The notes below the pieces were generated by a model. That model ran no database searches. It saw only the letters and a list, made by a program, of their open reading frames with translations, and was not told where the DNA came from. Position numbers and translations under genes: made by a program. A DNA stretch of 18,233 nt, taken from contig DATGMB010000195.1 in the NCBI GenBank assembly GCA_035293845.1, positions 1 to 18,233 of the forward strand. Reading direction: 5' to 3'. Position 1 is the first letter of the stretch. Each line of letters begins with the position of its first letter. The DNA is from DATGMB01 sp035293845. GTDB lineage: Bacteria; Acidobacteriota; Terriglobia; Bryobacterales; Bryobacteraceae. Of the stretch, positions 10,389-16,881 are shown one piece after another.

Positions 10389-13385
10389 TCAAAACGCCTG
10401 GCCGATCGTGATGAAAAACTGAAAATGATTGATGCTCTGGATGGTGGAGGTCGCGCCGCCGAAGAGCAGTTGTTGAAATGTTCCCTGCAGGCCGAAGAAC
10501 GTCGGCGGGTTGATCGAGTACGCCAGGTCCACGCTCACCGGCCCCACCGGCGTCTTGTAGCGGAAGCCGACGCCCACCGCGTGCACCATGTAGTCGAAAT
10601 CCTCGATGTTGCGCTGCTGCACGCGGAACGAGATGTCCTGCACGCGCCGGTACACGTTGCCCATATCGTGAAACAGCACCGCGCCGAGGCTCGGGATGAG
10701 AAACGGAAACCGGATCTCGTCCTGATGGAACAGCAGCGCGTTGCCGCCGAGCGGGAACCCGGTCACCAGGTCGCGCGGCCCTGCCTGATCGAACGGGAAG
10801 CCGCGGTTCGTCGAGATGCCGCCGGCGAAGAAGCGCTCCGGGATGGGAACATAGTTCAGGCTGTCCACATCGTGCGGCACGCCGAACGGCTGGATCATCC
10901 CGAACGAGGTATTGGTGGCGAAGGTCCACGTCCTCGTCACCGGTTTGTACCAGGAGCTGCGTCCGAGCAGGCGCATAAAATTCTTGTTGCCGCCGAAGAA
11001 GTGATCGTTCAGCCCCAGGTCGACCGAGTTGTAATAGCCGTGGTGCGCGTCGAGCGCATTATCGCGGTGGTCCTGAATCATGCTCCAGGCGATGCCCGCG
11101 ACCTGCGCCGGCTGCGAAGCCAGCGGAATCAGCAGCGGATCGATCTTGAGGTTGGCGGAGTTCACGCGCACGTCGCGCCAGTAATAGCGCCAGAGGAACG
11201 TCGTCGCCTTCGAGTGCCGCTGCGAAAGCTGCACCGCGCCTTCGATGCTCCTCCCGGTGTACGTCAGCACATCGCGGACGTTGTCGTATCGCGCGGTGAA
11301 CGTCAGGTCGCGGCCCGTCACGCCGCCCAGGTTCGGGTACAGGTACGTGATGGAAGCGCGCTGATAGATCGTGGACGCCACGGTCCGGAAAGTGACGCTG
11401 TGCCCCAGCCCCCACAGGTTGAGGCGGCTGATTGCGAACGTTCCCCGCGGCGCAAAGCCGGTCGTGCCCTGCGGATTATCCAGGCTGGACTGGCTGCCGC
11501 CGATGCGCGCGATCTCCGCCCCGAAGCCAACCGTCATTGCATAGCGCGGCCCTTCGACCATGTGGTACAGCACGAATTTGTTCTCGGTTTCTCCCTGCTC
11601 GTTCTGCACCGCCATATCGACCTTCGCGAAAACGCCGAGATTGTAGAGGCGTCGCTGCGCCCTGCCCATCGCCGACCAGGAAAGCGGATCGCCCGTATGG
11701 AGGGGAATTTCGCGCCGCACCAGCCGGTAGCTCGTGGTGCGCAGCCCCGAGATCAGCACGTCGCGCACAAAACGCGGCTGGCCGGGCACGACCTTGTACG
11801 TCACCTCCATGCGGTGCGCCTCCGGCGCCGGCCTGGCGCTGTAGTCGAAGGAAACGTTCGGGTACCCGGCCGCCTGGTACAGTTCCAGGATGTAGTTGCG
11901 GTCGACCGCCACGCTTTGCATGCTGAACGGCTGGCCCGGCTGCGAAGCGAGAAGCGCCAGGATCGTCGCGCGATCCGGCCGGTCCAGTCCTTCCACGTTC
12001 AGGGCCGAGACGAGAGACTGCGGCCCTTCGTGAATGTCGACCGTCACCGCCACGTCGCCGGTCTTTCCCAGATAGTTGTCCTGCGCCGCGATCGTCACCT
12101 GGACATCCTGGAAGCCGTTCTCCTGATAGAGCCTCTCGATCGCCGCCTTGTCCAGCTTGGCGTCGGCGTCGCTGTAACGGCCGTGGCGCAGATAGAGGAA
12201 GCCTGCCGCGTGGATCAGCAGGCGGTCGTGGATATCCGAAGTCGAGAAATAGCGGTTCCCCCGGATCGTCACCTTCACCACCCGGTGGCGCTGCCCGAGC
12301 GAGATCGTGAACGTGATGGTGCGCAGGTCCGGATTGACGTCGTGCACCGTGAAATCCACCTGCGCATCGAAGTAGCCCTGGCCCTGGAAATAGGCCCGCA
12401 GGTTGGTGGCCCCCATGACCAGCAGGTCGCGGTTGACCGCCTCCAGGTCGTAGATCGGCACGTACTTCCGGAGGTTGGAGCGCGAAACGTGCGCGCCCTC
12501 CGTCACGATCTTGATCCGGGGGCCACCGTCCGCCTCGACCACCGGGCGCACGCGGTTGAACTGCGCCAGATAGTCCTCGCGCGTGAGCGTCACCGAGGCG
12601 GTCAGCCGGTCCTGCTTGTCATAGAGCTTGCGCATGTTCTGCAGGCCGCTCTGCACGTTGTCCGACGTGGCCCTCTTCCAGCGGAACCAGCCGCGATAGC
12701 CGGCCGCCTGCTCCAGCCGGCCGGGCGGAATGCGCGTATCGCCGGTCACCAGCGGCAGCGTGAGCCGCGCGTGTCTTCCCGTATCGACGCGGAACGTGAT
12801 CGCGACCTGCTGATGCGCGGGATCGCGCACAACCGCCGGCGTGACGCTCCCATGAAAGAGCCCGTTGTGTTCCAGGAGATCGCGGATGTTTTCGACCGCC
12901 GCGTGCAGTTGGCTGTCCTCGTAGGGCGTGCCCAGGTCGAGCCGCGTGGCATTCACGATGTGCCCCGGCGTGGGCGGCGTATCGATACGGCCGCGCACCT
13001 CGACCGGTCCCACGAACCATTGCGGCGTGGTGCGGATCACCACCGCCAGGCCGCCCGGCGCGGGGTCGGCGGCCACTTCGATATTCGAGTAATTGCCGGT
13101 GGCGAAGAGCCGCCGGATGGTCTCGTCCACGTCCGCCAGGTGCAGCGCCTCACCGCTGCGGAAGGGCACGATGCGCGCCAGTTCGGCCGCCATTACCGGC
13201 TGCTTCGCCGGATCGAAGCGCACCGAGGCAATACGGCGCCCCTCGTATTCCGAGATCGGCGCCAGATCCGCGCCGCGCAGCGCCATTGTGGCGAGACACG
13301 CACACAACCCCCAGGTGAACCGCGGCGCCCGCGATGGCATATTGCGGAAAGCGAGTGCACGTTTGATTCCCGCGTGAGCGTGCAT
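10389..13385 (-). CDS. Omp85-family outer-membrane assembly barrel (BamA/TamA-like) with about seven POTRA-like units
   Basis: The 998-residue protein has a signal sequence near TWGLCACLATMALRGADLAP (24-43). A long periplasmic part has POTRA-like beta-alpha-alpha-beta units at roughly 49-119, 123-203, 205-286, 288-364, 366-455, 457-535 and 537-613. The clearest units open VVKVTIRGNRYFSTSDI and VRDVLISGLRTTSYRLVRRE. The barrel covers about 615-998, with the conserved loop-6 motif GGISTNRGF (Arg861) and a terminal beta-signal ending in Phe (FQFFITIGQAF). It inserts or assembles outer-membrane proteins. With a TamB-like gene two genes downstream it is probably the TamA-role partner, although TamA has only three POTRA units and BamA five. 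ATG 13385 was taken; an ATG at 13340 gives a shorter leader and is equally possible. It follows osmC by 36 nt. Confidence 0.93.
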   Translation of the reverse strand: MHAHAGIKRALAFRNMPSRAPRFTWGLCACLATMALRGADLAPISEYEGRRIASVRFDPAKQPVMAAELARIVPFRSGEALHLADVDETIRRLFATGNYSNIEVAADPAPGGLAVVIRTTPQWFVGPVEVRGRIDTPPTPGHIVNATRLDLGTPYEDSQLHAAVENIRDLLEHNGLFHGSVTPAVVRDPAHQQVAITFRVDTGRHARLTLPLVTGDTRIPPGRLEQAAGYRGWFRWKRATSDNVQSGLQNMRKLYDKQDRLTASVTLTREDYLAQFNRVRPVVEADGGPRIKIVTEGAHVSRSNLRKYVPIYDLEAVNRDLLVMGATNLRAYFQGQGYFDAQVDFTVHDVNPDLRTITFTISLGQRHRVVKVTIRGNRYFSTSDIHDRLLIHAAGFLYLRHGRYSDADAKLDKAAIERLYQENGFQDVQVTIAAQDNYLGKTGDVAVTVDIHEGPQSLVSALNVEGLDRPDRATILALLASQPGQPFSMQSVAVDRNYILELYQAAGYPNVSFDYSARPAPEAHRMEVTYKVVPGQPRFVRDVLISGLRTTSYRLVRREIPLHTGDPLSWSAMGRAQRRLYNLGVFAKVDMAVQNEQGETENKFVLYHMVEGPRYAMTVGFGAEIARIGGSQSSLDNPQGTTGFAPRGTFAISRLNLWGLGHSVTFRTVASTIYQRASITYLYPNLGGVTGRDLTFTARYDNVRDVLTYTGRSIEGAVQLSQRHSKATTFLWRYYWRDVRVNSANLKIDPLLIPLASQPAQVAGIAWSMIQDHRDNALDAHHGYYNSVDLGLNDHFFGGNKNFMRLLGRSSWYKPVTRTWTFATNTSFGMIQPFGVPHDVDSLNYVPIPERFFAGGISTNRGFPFDQAGPRDLVTGFPLGGNALLFHQDEIRFPFLIPSLGAVLFHDMGNVYRRVQDISFRVQQRNIEDFDYMVHAVGVGFRYKTPVGPVSVDLAYSINPPTFFGLQGTFQQLLFGGATSTIQSINHFQFFITIGQAF

Positions 13386-13421
13386 CCGCCGGGCGGGTGC
13401 GCGGGCCCAGTCCTGCGGAGC

Positions 13422-13877
13422 TTAGCTCCGTGCGCCGAGTTCCCGCTCTCCAGCGGATTCCAGCCGCGCATTGAGCGTAATGTTGGTCTTGTACAGCTTG
13501 GAGACCGGGCAGCCCGTTTTGGCGGCCTGAACGGCCTGCTCGAACGCCTCCTGGCTCGCGCCCGGTACGCGCGCTTTCACTTCCAGGTGGCTTTCCGTGA
13601 TGGCGAATCCATCCGCCTGCTTTTCCAGCGAAATCTCGCAGCTGGTTTCGATGCTCTCCGGCGGCAGGCCGGCCTGCGTCAGTTGGGCCGAAAGCGCCAT
13701 GGAAAAGCACCCTGCATGCGCTGCCGCCAGCAGCTCCTCGGGATTGGTGCCCTGCGCGTTTTCGAACCGCGTACGGAACGAATAGGGTGCGTTCGAAAGC
13801 ACGCCCGTGGCAGTGGACATGGTCCCGCTGCCCGATTTCAGATCGCCGCGCCATTGCGCGTTTGCCGTTCGTTTCAT
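13422..13877 (-). CDS. osmC: OsmC-family peroxiredoxin
   Basis: The 151-residue protein is colinear with E. coli OsmC over its full length: AQWRGDLKSGSGTMST, PYSFRTRFEN, GTNPEELLAAAHAGCFSMAL and KTGCPVSKLYKTNITLNARL. The redox pair is Cys57 (HAGCFSMA) and Cys123 (GCPVS), both in the expected context; Cys80 is additional. The family reduces organic hydroperoxides in the cytoplasm. The ATG at 13877 has AAGG about 5 nt upstream. It is the first gene of the minus-strand run leading into the Omp85 gene. The 36-nt gap suggests co-transcription but no functional link is established. A 6-bp hairpin (CGGAGC-TTA-GCTCCG) overlaps its stop codon. Confidence 0.94.
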   Translation of the reverse strand: MKRTANAQWRGDLKSGSGTMSTATGVLSNAPYSFRTRFENAQGTNPEELLAAAHAGCFSMALSAQLTQAGLPPESIETSCEISLEKQADGFAITESHLEVKARVPGASQEAFEQAVQAAKTGCPVSKLYKTNITLNARLESAGERELGARS

Positions 13878-13948
13878 GCAGCCTTGGATGCCCGCTGTGA
13901 AAAAAAGTTGCGCCCCGTTATGCTGGGAAAAGGCACAGCCGCCAACGG
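13878..13948. promoter_or_regulatory. Divergent intergenic region between osmC and the HEAT-repeat gene
   Basis: These 71 bases should hold both promoters. An AT-rich core contains TATGCT on the plus strand (13919-13924), with a CATAAC reading on the minus strand over nearly the same bases, and an A-run at 13900-13906. Neither has a convincing -35 hexamer. If both -10 candidates are used, the two promoters overlap head to head. Confidence 0.3.
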
Positions 13949-14881
13949 ATGTCCAACCGCCGCGTCCAGGAGGAAATCGAGCGCCTCGGCCGCCTCAGCG
14001 ACCCCGCCGTGGCCGCTCCCGCCATCCGTAAAGCGCTCGGGGACCGCGTCGGGCTCGTGGTCGCCAAGGCTGCCGCCGCGGCCGCCGCGCTCGAGCTCCG
14101 CGAGCTCGTCCCCGATCTTCTGCAAGCTTACGGCCGGCTGTTCGAAAAGCCGCTCGATCGCGATCCCCAATGCTGGGGCAAGAATGCCATTGTGAAGGCG
14201 CTCGCCGCGCTCGACTGGCGCGAAGCCGCGCCGTATCTCCGCGGCGCGTCCTGGGTGCAAATGGAGCCGGTGTGGGGCGGCCGCGAAGACACCGCGTCCA
14301 CGCTGCGCGGCATCTGCCTCCTCGCCCTTCCCTCCTGTTCCGGTCTCCGCCGGGAAGCCGTTTTTCGCTGCCTGGTCGACGGCCTTACCGATCCCGCCCA
14401 GACCGTGCGTGCCGAGGCCGCCCGCGCCACCGCGCAAATGGGCGGGGACGAAGCGGCTCTGCTGCTCCGCCTCAAAGCCCGCTCTGGGGAGAGCGAGCCG
14501 CGGGTCATTGGCCAGGTATTCGATTCGCTGCTCGCGGTGGAGGGCTCCGGCGCCGTGCCGTTTGTCGCGGCGTTTCTCGAATCCGCCGGGGAAGGGATCG
14601 CCGCCGAGGCCGCCTTGTCGCTCGGTGCATCGCGCCTCGAAACGGCAATCGAAGCGCTCCAGCGCGCGTGGAGCGGTACGCGCGACCCGGAACTGCGCGA
14701 CGCGCTGGCCCGCGCCCTTAGCGCCTCGCGGCAGCCGCAAGCCCTCGCCTTCCTGCTCGATCTGGTGCGGAACGGCCGCGCCGCCGAGGCCGCCGTGGCC
14801 CGTGAGGCCCTCGCGATCCATCGCGAATCCCCGGAGATCTGGCGCCAGGTGGAGGCCGCCGCGCGCGAAGGTAGTAGATGA
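13949..14881 (+). CDS. HEAT-repeat protein, cytoplasmic
   Basis: The 310-residue protein has no signal peptide or membrane segment. It consists almost wholly of amphipathic helical pairs of HEAT type, for example SDPAVAAPAIRKALGDRVGLV near the N-terminus, LTDPAQTVRAEAARATAQMG in the middle and LSLGASRLETAIEALQRAW near the C-terminus. Such proteins are protein-binding scaffolds, and some relatives bind DNA or act as phycobilin-lyase-like factors; nothing here selects a partner. The segment around DPQCWGKNAIVKALAALDW (about 70-90) is more distinctive and could identify a subfamily. No clear Shine-Dalgarno precedes the ATG. The stop codon overlaps the first base of a large palindrome. It is divergent from osmC. 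Confidence 0.8.
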   Translation: MSNRRVQEEIERLGRLSDPAVAAPAIRKALGDRVGLVVAKAAAAAAALELRELVPDLLQAYGRLFEKPLDRDPQCWGKNAIVKALAALDWREAAPYLRGASWVQMEPVWGGREDTASTLRGICLLALPSCSGLRREAVFRCLVDGLTDPAQTVRAEAARATAQMGGDEAALLLRLKARSGESEPRVIGQVFDSLLAVEGSGAVPFVAAFLESAGEGIAAEAALSLGASRLETAIEALQRAWSGTRDPELRDALARALSASRQPQALAFLLDLVRNGRAAEAAVAREALAIHRESPEIWRQVEAAAREGSR

Positions 14882-14952
14882 CCGCCGAGGCACACAGGCG
14901 CCGGGAAATTACTCAATTTTGCCTGTTCCCGGCGCCTCGGCGTCTCGGCGGT
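14881..14952. repeat. Long two-part palindromic element after the HEAT-repeat gene, possible terminator
   Basis: The outer arms ACCGCCGAG (14881-14889) and CTCGGCGGT (14944-14952) pair perfectly over 9 bp. The inner arms AGGCGCCGGGAA (14896-14907) and TTCCCGGCGCCT (14926-14937) pair perfectly over 12 bp. A mostly unpaired 6-nt internal loop separates them, and the terminal loop is an AT-rich 18 nt. It begins on the last base of the HEAT stop codon and ends before the next gene. The outer arms share their core with the hairpins at 10284-10362. It probably acts as a transcription stop or RNA-stabilising hairpin and may belong to a dispersed repeat family. Confidence 0.8.
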
Positions 14953-15010
14953 GAAACGAAGCCTGGCAGCGGGATTGCACCTTCCGAAGTGCGCCACCCA
15001 CAGAGGACCA

Positions 15011-16015
15011 ATGAGCATTCATAACCTAGGACATTTCGCTTTGTCGGCGGCTGTCGCACTCGGCCTCGCCGGGTTCGCGGCCGCGCAGCAAATGCCGGCG
15101 AATCCTGCGGGAAGCCAGGGCGATGATGCCGGCCAGCGTCAGGTGAACGCCACCGGCGCGGTTTCCGGCCAAACCGCAGACCAGGCCGCTCCCCAGGCCA
15201 CCGGCAGCATGAACAATGCCACCGGCCAGACGAACGTGACGAACGATGCGTCCGGCCAGAACGACGGTACGAATGACGGCATGACCGATGGCGCGAGCCA
15301 GGTCAACGGCGCCAACGATGCCGCGGACGACGACGGCGCGGACGATTCCGGGCAGCAGGCCAGTCCGCCGAATCCGCCCAACCCGGCGAATCCGCCCGCG
15401 TCCGGCCAGACCGGCACCATGAACCCGCCCGCGGGGACCAGCGGCACGAATCCGCCCGCGGCCACTGGCACGGAGAATCCGCCTGCGGCAACCGGCACGG
15501 AGAATCCGCCTGCGGCGACCGGCGCGCAGAACCGGCCCTCCGCCGCCAACCAGCCTCGCATGGCCCAGCCCCGCATGACCCGCACGCGCACCGTGACGAT
15601 CGTTCAGCGGCAACTGCGGCGTCAGGGCCTGTATGGCGGACCGATCGACGGGATCGAAGGCCCGGGCACCCGCGCCGCGATCACCCGTTTCCAGCGGCAG
15701 CACCGCATCACCGTGACCGGCAGGCTGAACCCGGCGACGATGCGCGAGTTAGGCGTCAGCGGCATGGCCCGCGAAACCTCCGGCGAAGCCAGCCGCGCGA
15801 TGGAACCGGGTATGATGCATAGCACCCAGGTGATCGAACGGGTGCAGCGCGAACTGCGCGGCGAAGGCCTCTACCACGGCCGGATCGATGGCATCGAAGG
15901 ACCGGCGACGCACAGCGCGATCCGCAGCTTCCAGCGGCAGGAGAATATCCCGGTCACCGGAAGCCTCAACCGCACCACGATCCGCGAACTCCACATCTTC
16001 CGTCCTTCCAGATAA
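15011..16015 (+). CDS. Secreted protein with two C-terminal peptidoglycan-binding domains and a low-complexity stalk
   Basis: From ATG 15011 the protein has 334 residues; the frame is open further upstream to GTG 14951, but AGAGGA lies just before 15011 and a signal peptide follows (FALSAAVALGLAGFAAAQQ). Residues about 28-115 are Asn/Gly/Asp/Gln-rich, and about 116-185 are Pro-rich with repeated NPPAATGT units. Two PG_binding_1 domains follow at about 196-248 and 274-330. Each shows the pattern VQRxLRxxGLYxGxIDGIEGPxTxxAIxxFQRQ and a closing TGxLNxxTxREL. The domain binds cell-wall peptidoglycan. No amidase, lytic or transpeptidase domain is present, so it is likely an anchor or periplasmic structural protein. 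Its N-terminal composition resembles that of the small protein at 4452-4811. Confidence 0.88.
   Translation: MSIHNLGHFALSAAVALGLAGFAAAQQMPANPAGSQGDDAGQRQVNATGAVSGQTADQAAPQATGSMNNATGQTNVTNDASGQNDGTNDGMTDGASQVNGANDAADDDGADDSGQQASPPNPPNPANPPASGQTGTMNPPAGTSGTNPPAATGTENPPAATGTENPPAATGAQNRPSAANQPRMAQPRMTRTRTVTIVQRQLRRQGLYGGPIDGIEGPGTRAAITRFQRQHRITVTGRLNPATMRELGVSGMARETSGEASRAMEPGMMHSTQVIERVQRELRGEGLYHGRIDGIEGPATHSAIRSFQRQENIPVTGSLNRTTIRELHIFRPSR
15467..15520 (+). repeat. Two tandem 27-bp units in the Pro-rich stalk
   Basis: The unit GGCACGGAGAATCCGCCTGC followed by GGCRACC occurs twice in direct succession, differing at one base (G-to-A in the last codon but one). Each unit encodes GTENPPAAT. A shorter related unit precedes it (15443-15466, GTNPPAAT) and a degenerate one follows from 15521. 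Copy number is likely to vary between strains. Confidence 0.8.
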
Positions 16016-16030
16016 CGTTGGTGCAGGCCA

Positions 16031-16078
16031 GGGCCCGGCTGCGCGGCGACCCTACTTGGCGAAACGCAGGCCGGGCCC
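16031..16078. terminator. Inverted repeat between convergent genes, candidate terminator
   Basis: GGGCCCGGCTGCG (16031-16043) pairs with CGCAGGCCGGGCCC (16065-16078) with a single bulged base, around a 21-nt loop. It overlaps the 3' end of the membrane-protein gene (its stop is in the loop) and lies 16 nt beyond the end of the convergent peptidoglycan-binding gene. No T-run is present. It may stop transcription from either side. Confidence 0.45.
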
Positions 16079-16873
16079 AACCACGGTAATGAACGCCGCG
16101 GCCAGCACGGACGCGGCGGCGATCCAGGGCCAGCTCCGCCCGATCGCAGGCGGCTGCTCCGGCTCCGCTCCGGGCGGGAACCAGCGCGTGTTCCGCAGGC
16201 AGTAGGGCATCCACATCAGCGCGGAAGTGCCGCCGAACGTGGCGGCCGCGGCGGAAAGGGCGACCAGGTACCAGCCCGCCGGATTCAGCGCGCCGGCCAC
16301 GCAGGCAAGCGCTCCCCCGGTGAAATAGGAGATGCGCATGAGGCGCGCCGCGCGGGCCGCGCGTTTCTTGGGGTCGTTGCCGATCAGTGGCCGCAGCTCG
16401 AGCAGGCTGAACCGCGCCGCCAGCAGATAAGCGCCCGCTCCGAAGAGCGCCAGAACGGCGCGCCACAGCCATGCCGGTGTCCAGCCCTGGATGAACTCCG
16501 CCCAATCGCCGAAGCCGCCGATGCCGGAGAACAGAAAATAACCGGCCGCCATGAGCAGGTCGATCGTCATGGCGAGCCAGCAGAAGAAGCGCCGGCGCGC
16601 CGCCGCGCGCGGCGTGAGCCTCCCGATCGCAAAGAACAGAGCGGCGGCGGCGAGATTGACCAGCGTCCCGCCCGCCAGCACCAGACGGTTCCCGATGCTG
16701 CACTCCATACTCACGGTGGTGACGAGCAGCGGCCGTCCACCGGAAATCAGGCACGCCCCGCCATGTCCCAAGCCCTCGTGGAGCAGCGTGGCGAGCGCGT
16801 AGGCGACGATGGCGATGGCGGCAATCGTGAGGGCGTCGGCCGGAGCGGCGTCAGGCGCGGTCTTTGCCTGCAT
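16052..16873 (-). CDS. Polytopic membrane protein with M50-like HExxxH motif, function unknown
   Basis: The 273-residue protein has about six hydrophobic segments (approx. 14-34, 64-84, 97-116, 135-157, 186-212 and 247-266). The first ends in LLHEGLGHGGACL (His32, Glu33, His37), and the second contains AGGTLVNLAAAALFF. Those two parts resemble the zinc motif and the GPxxN segment of M50 site-2 proteases, but the spacing is HExxxH rather than HExxH. GIGGFGDWAEF (about 117-127) supplies a possible third ligand, Asp123. It could be a divergent intramembrane metalloprotease or an inactive relative; I cannot name a characterised homologue. It starts 8 nt after the stop of the beta-lactamase-like gene, so the two are probably co-transcribed. 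Confidence 0.75.
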   Translation of the reverse strand: MQAKTAPDAAPADALTIAAIAIVAYALATLLHEGLGHGGACLISGGRPLLVTTVSMECSIGNRLVLAGGTLVNLAAAALFFAIGRLTPRAAARRRFFCWLAMTIDLLMAAGYFLFSGIGGFGDWAEFIQGWTPAWLWRAVLALFGAGAYLLAARFSLLELRPLIGNDPKKRAARAARLMRISYFTGGALACVAGALNPAGWYLVALSAAAATFGGTSALMWMPYCLRNTRWFPPGAEPEQPPAIGRSWPWIAAASVLAAAFITVVGPGLRFAK

Positions 16874-16881
16874 GGGAACGC

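Noticed and set aside
13416..13430. Short perfect hairpin CGGAGC-TTA-GCTCCG at the osmC stop codon as a terminator
   Set aside because: The stem is only 6 bp and there is no T-run on the minus strand. The Omp85 gene starts 36 nt on, so read-through is more likely than termination.
13896..13924. A sigma70 promoter with TGTGAA and TATGCT at 17-nt spacing before the HEAT gene
   Set aside because: The -35 hexamer matches TTGACA poorly. Only the -10-like part is retained, within the divergent-region entry.
10425..14195. 1256-residue plus-strand open frame opposite the Omp85 and osmC genes
   Set aside because: It has no recognisable domain and is Arg/His/Val-rich. It runs through two well-supported genes on the other strand and into the HEAT gene in another frame.
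15026..15703. 225-residue minus-strand frame with repeated RRILRAxGR-like units
   Set aside because: Its repeats are only the reverse reading of the tandem-repeat stalk of the peptidoglycan-binding protein.
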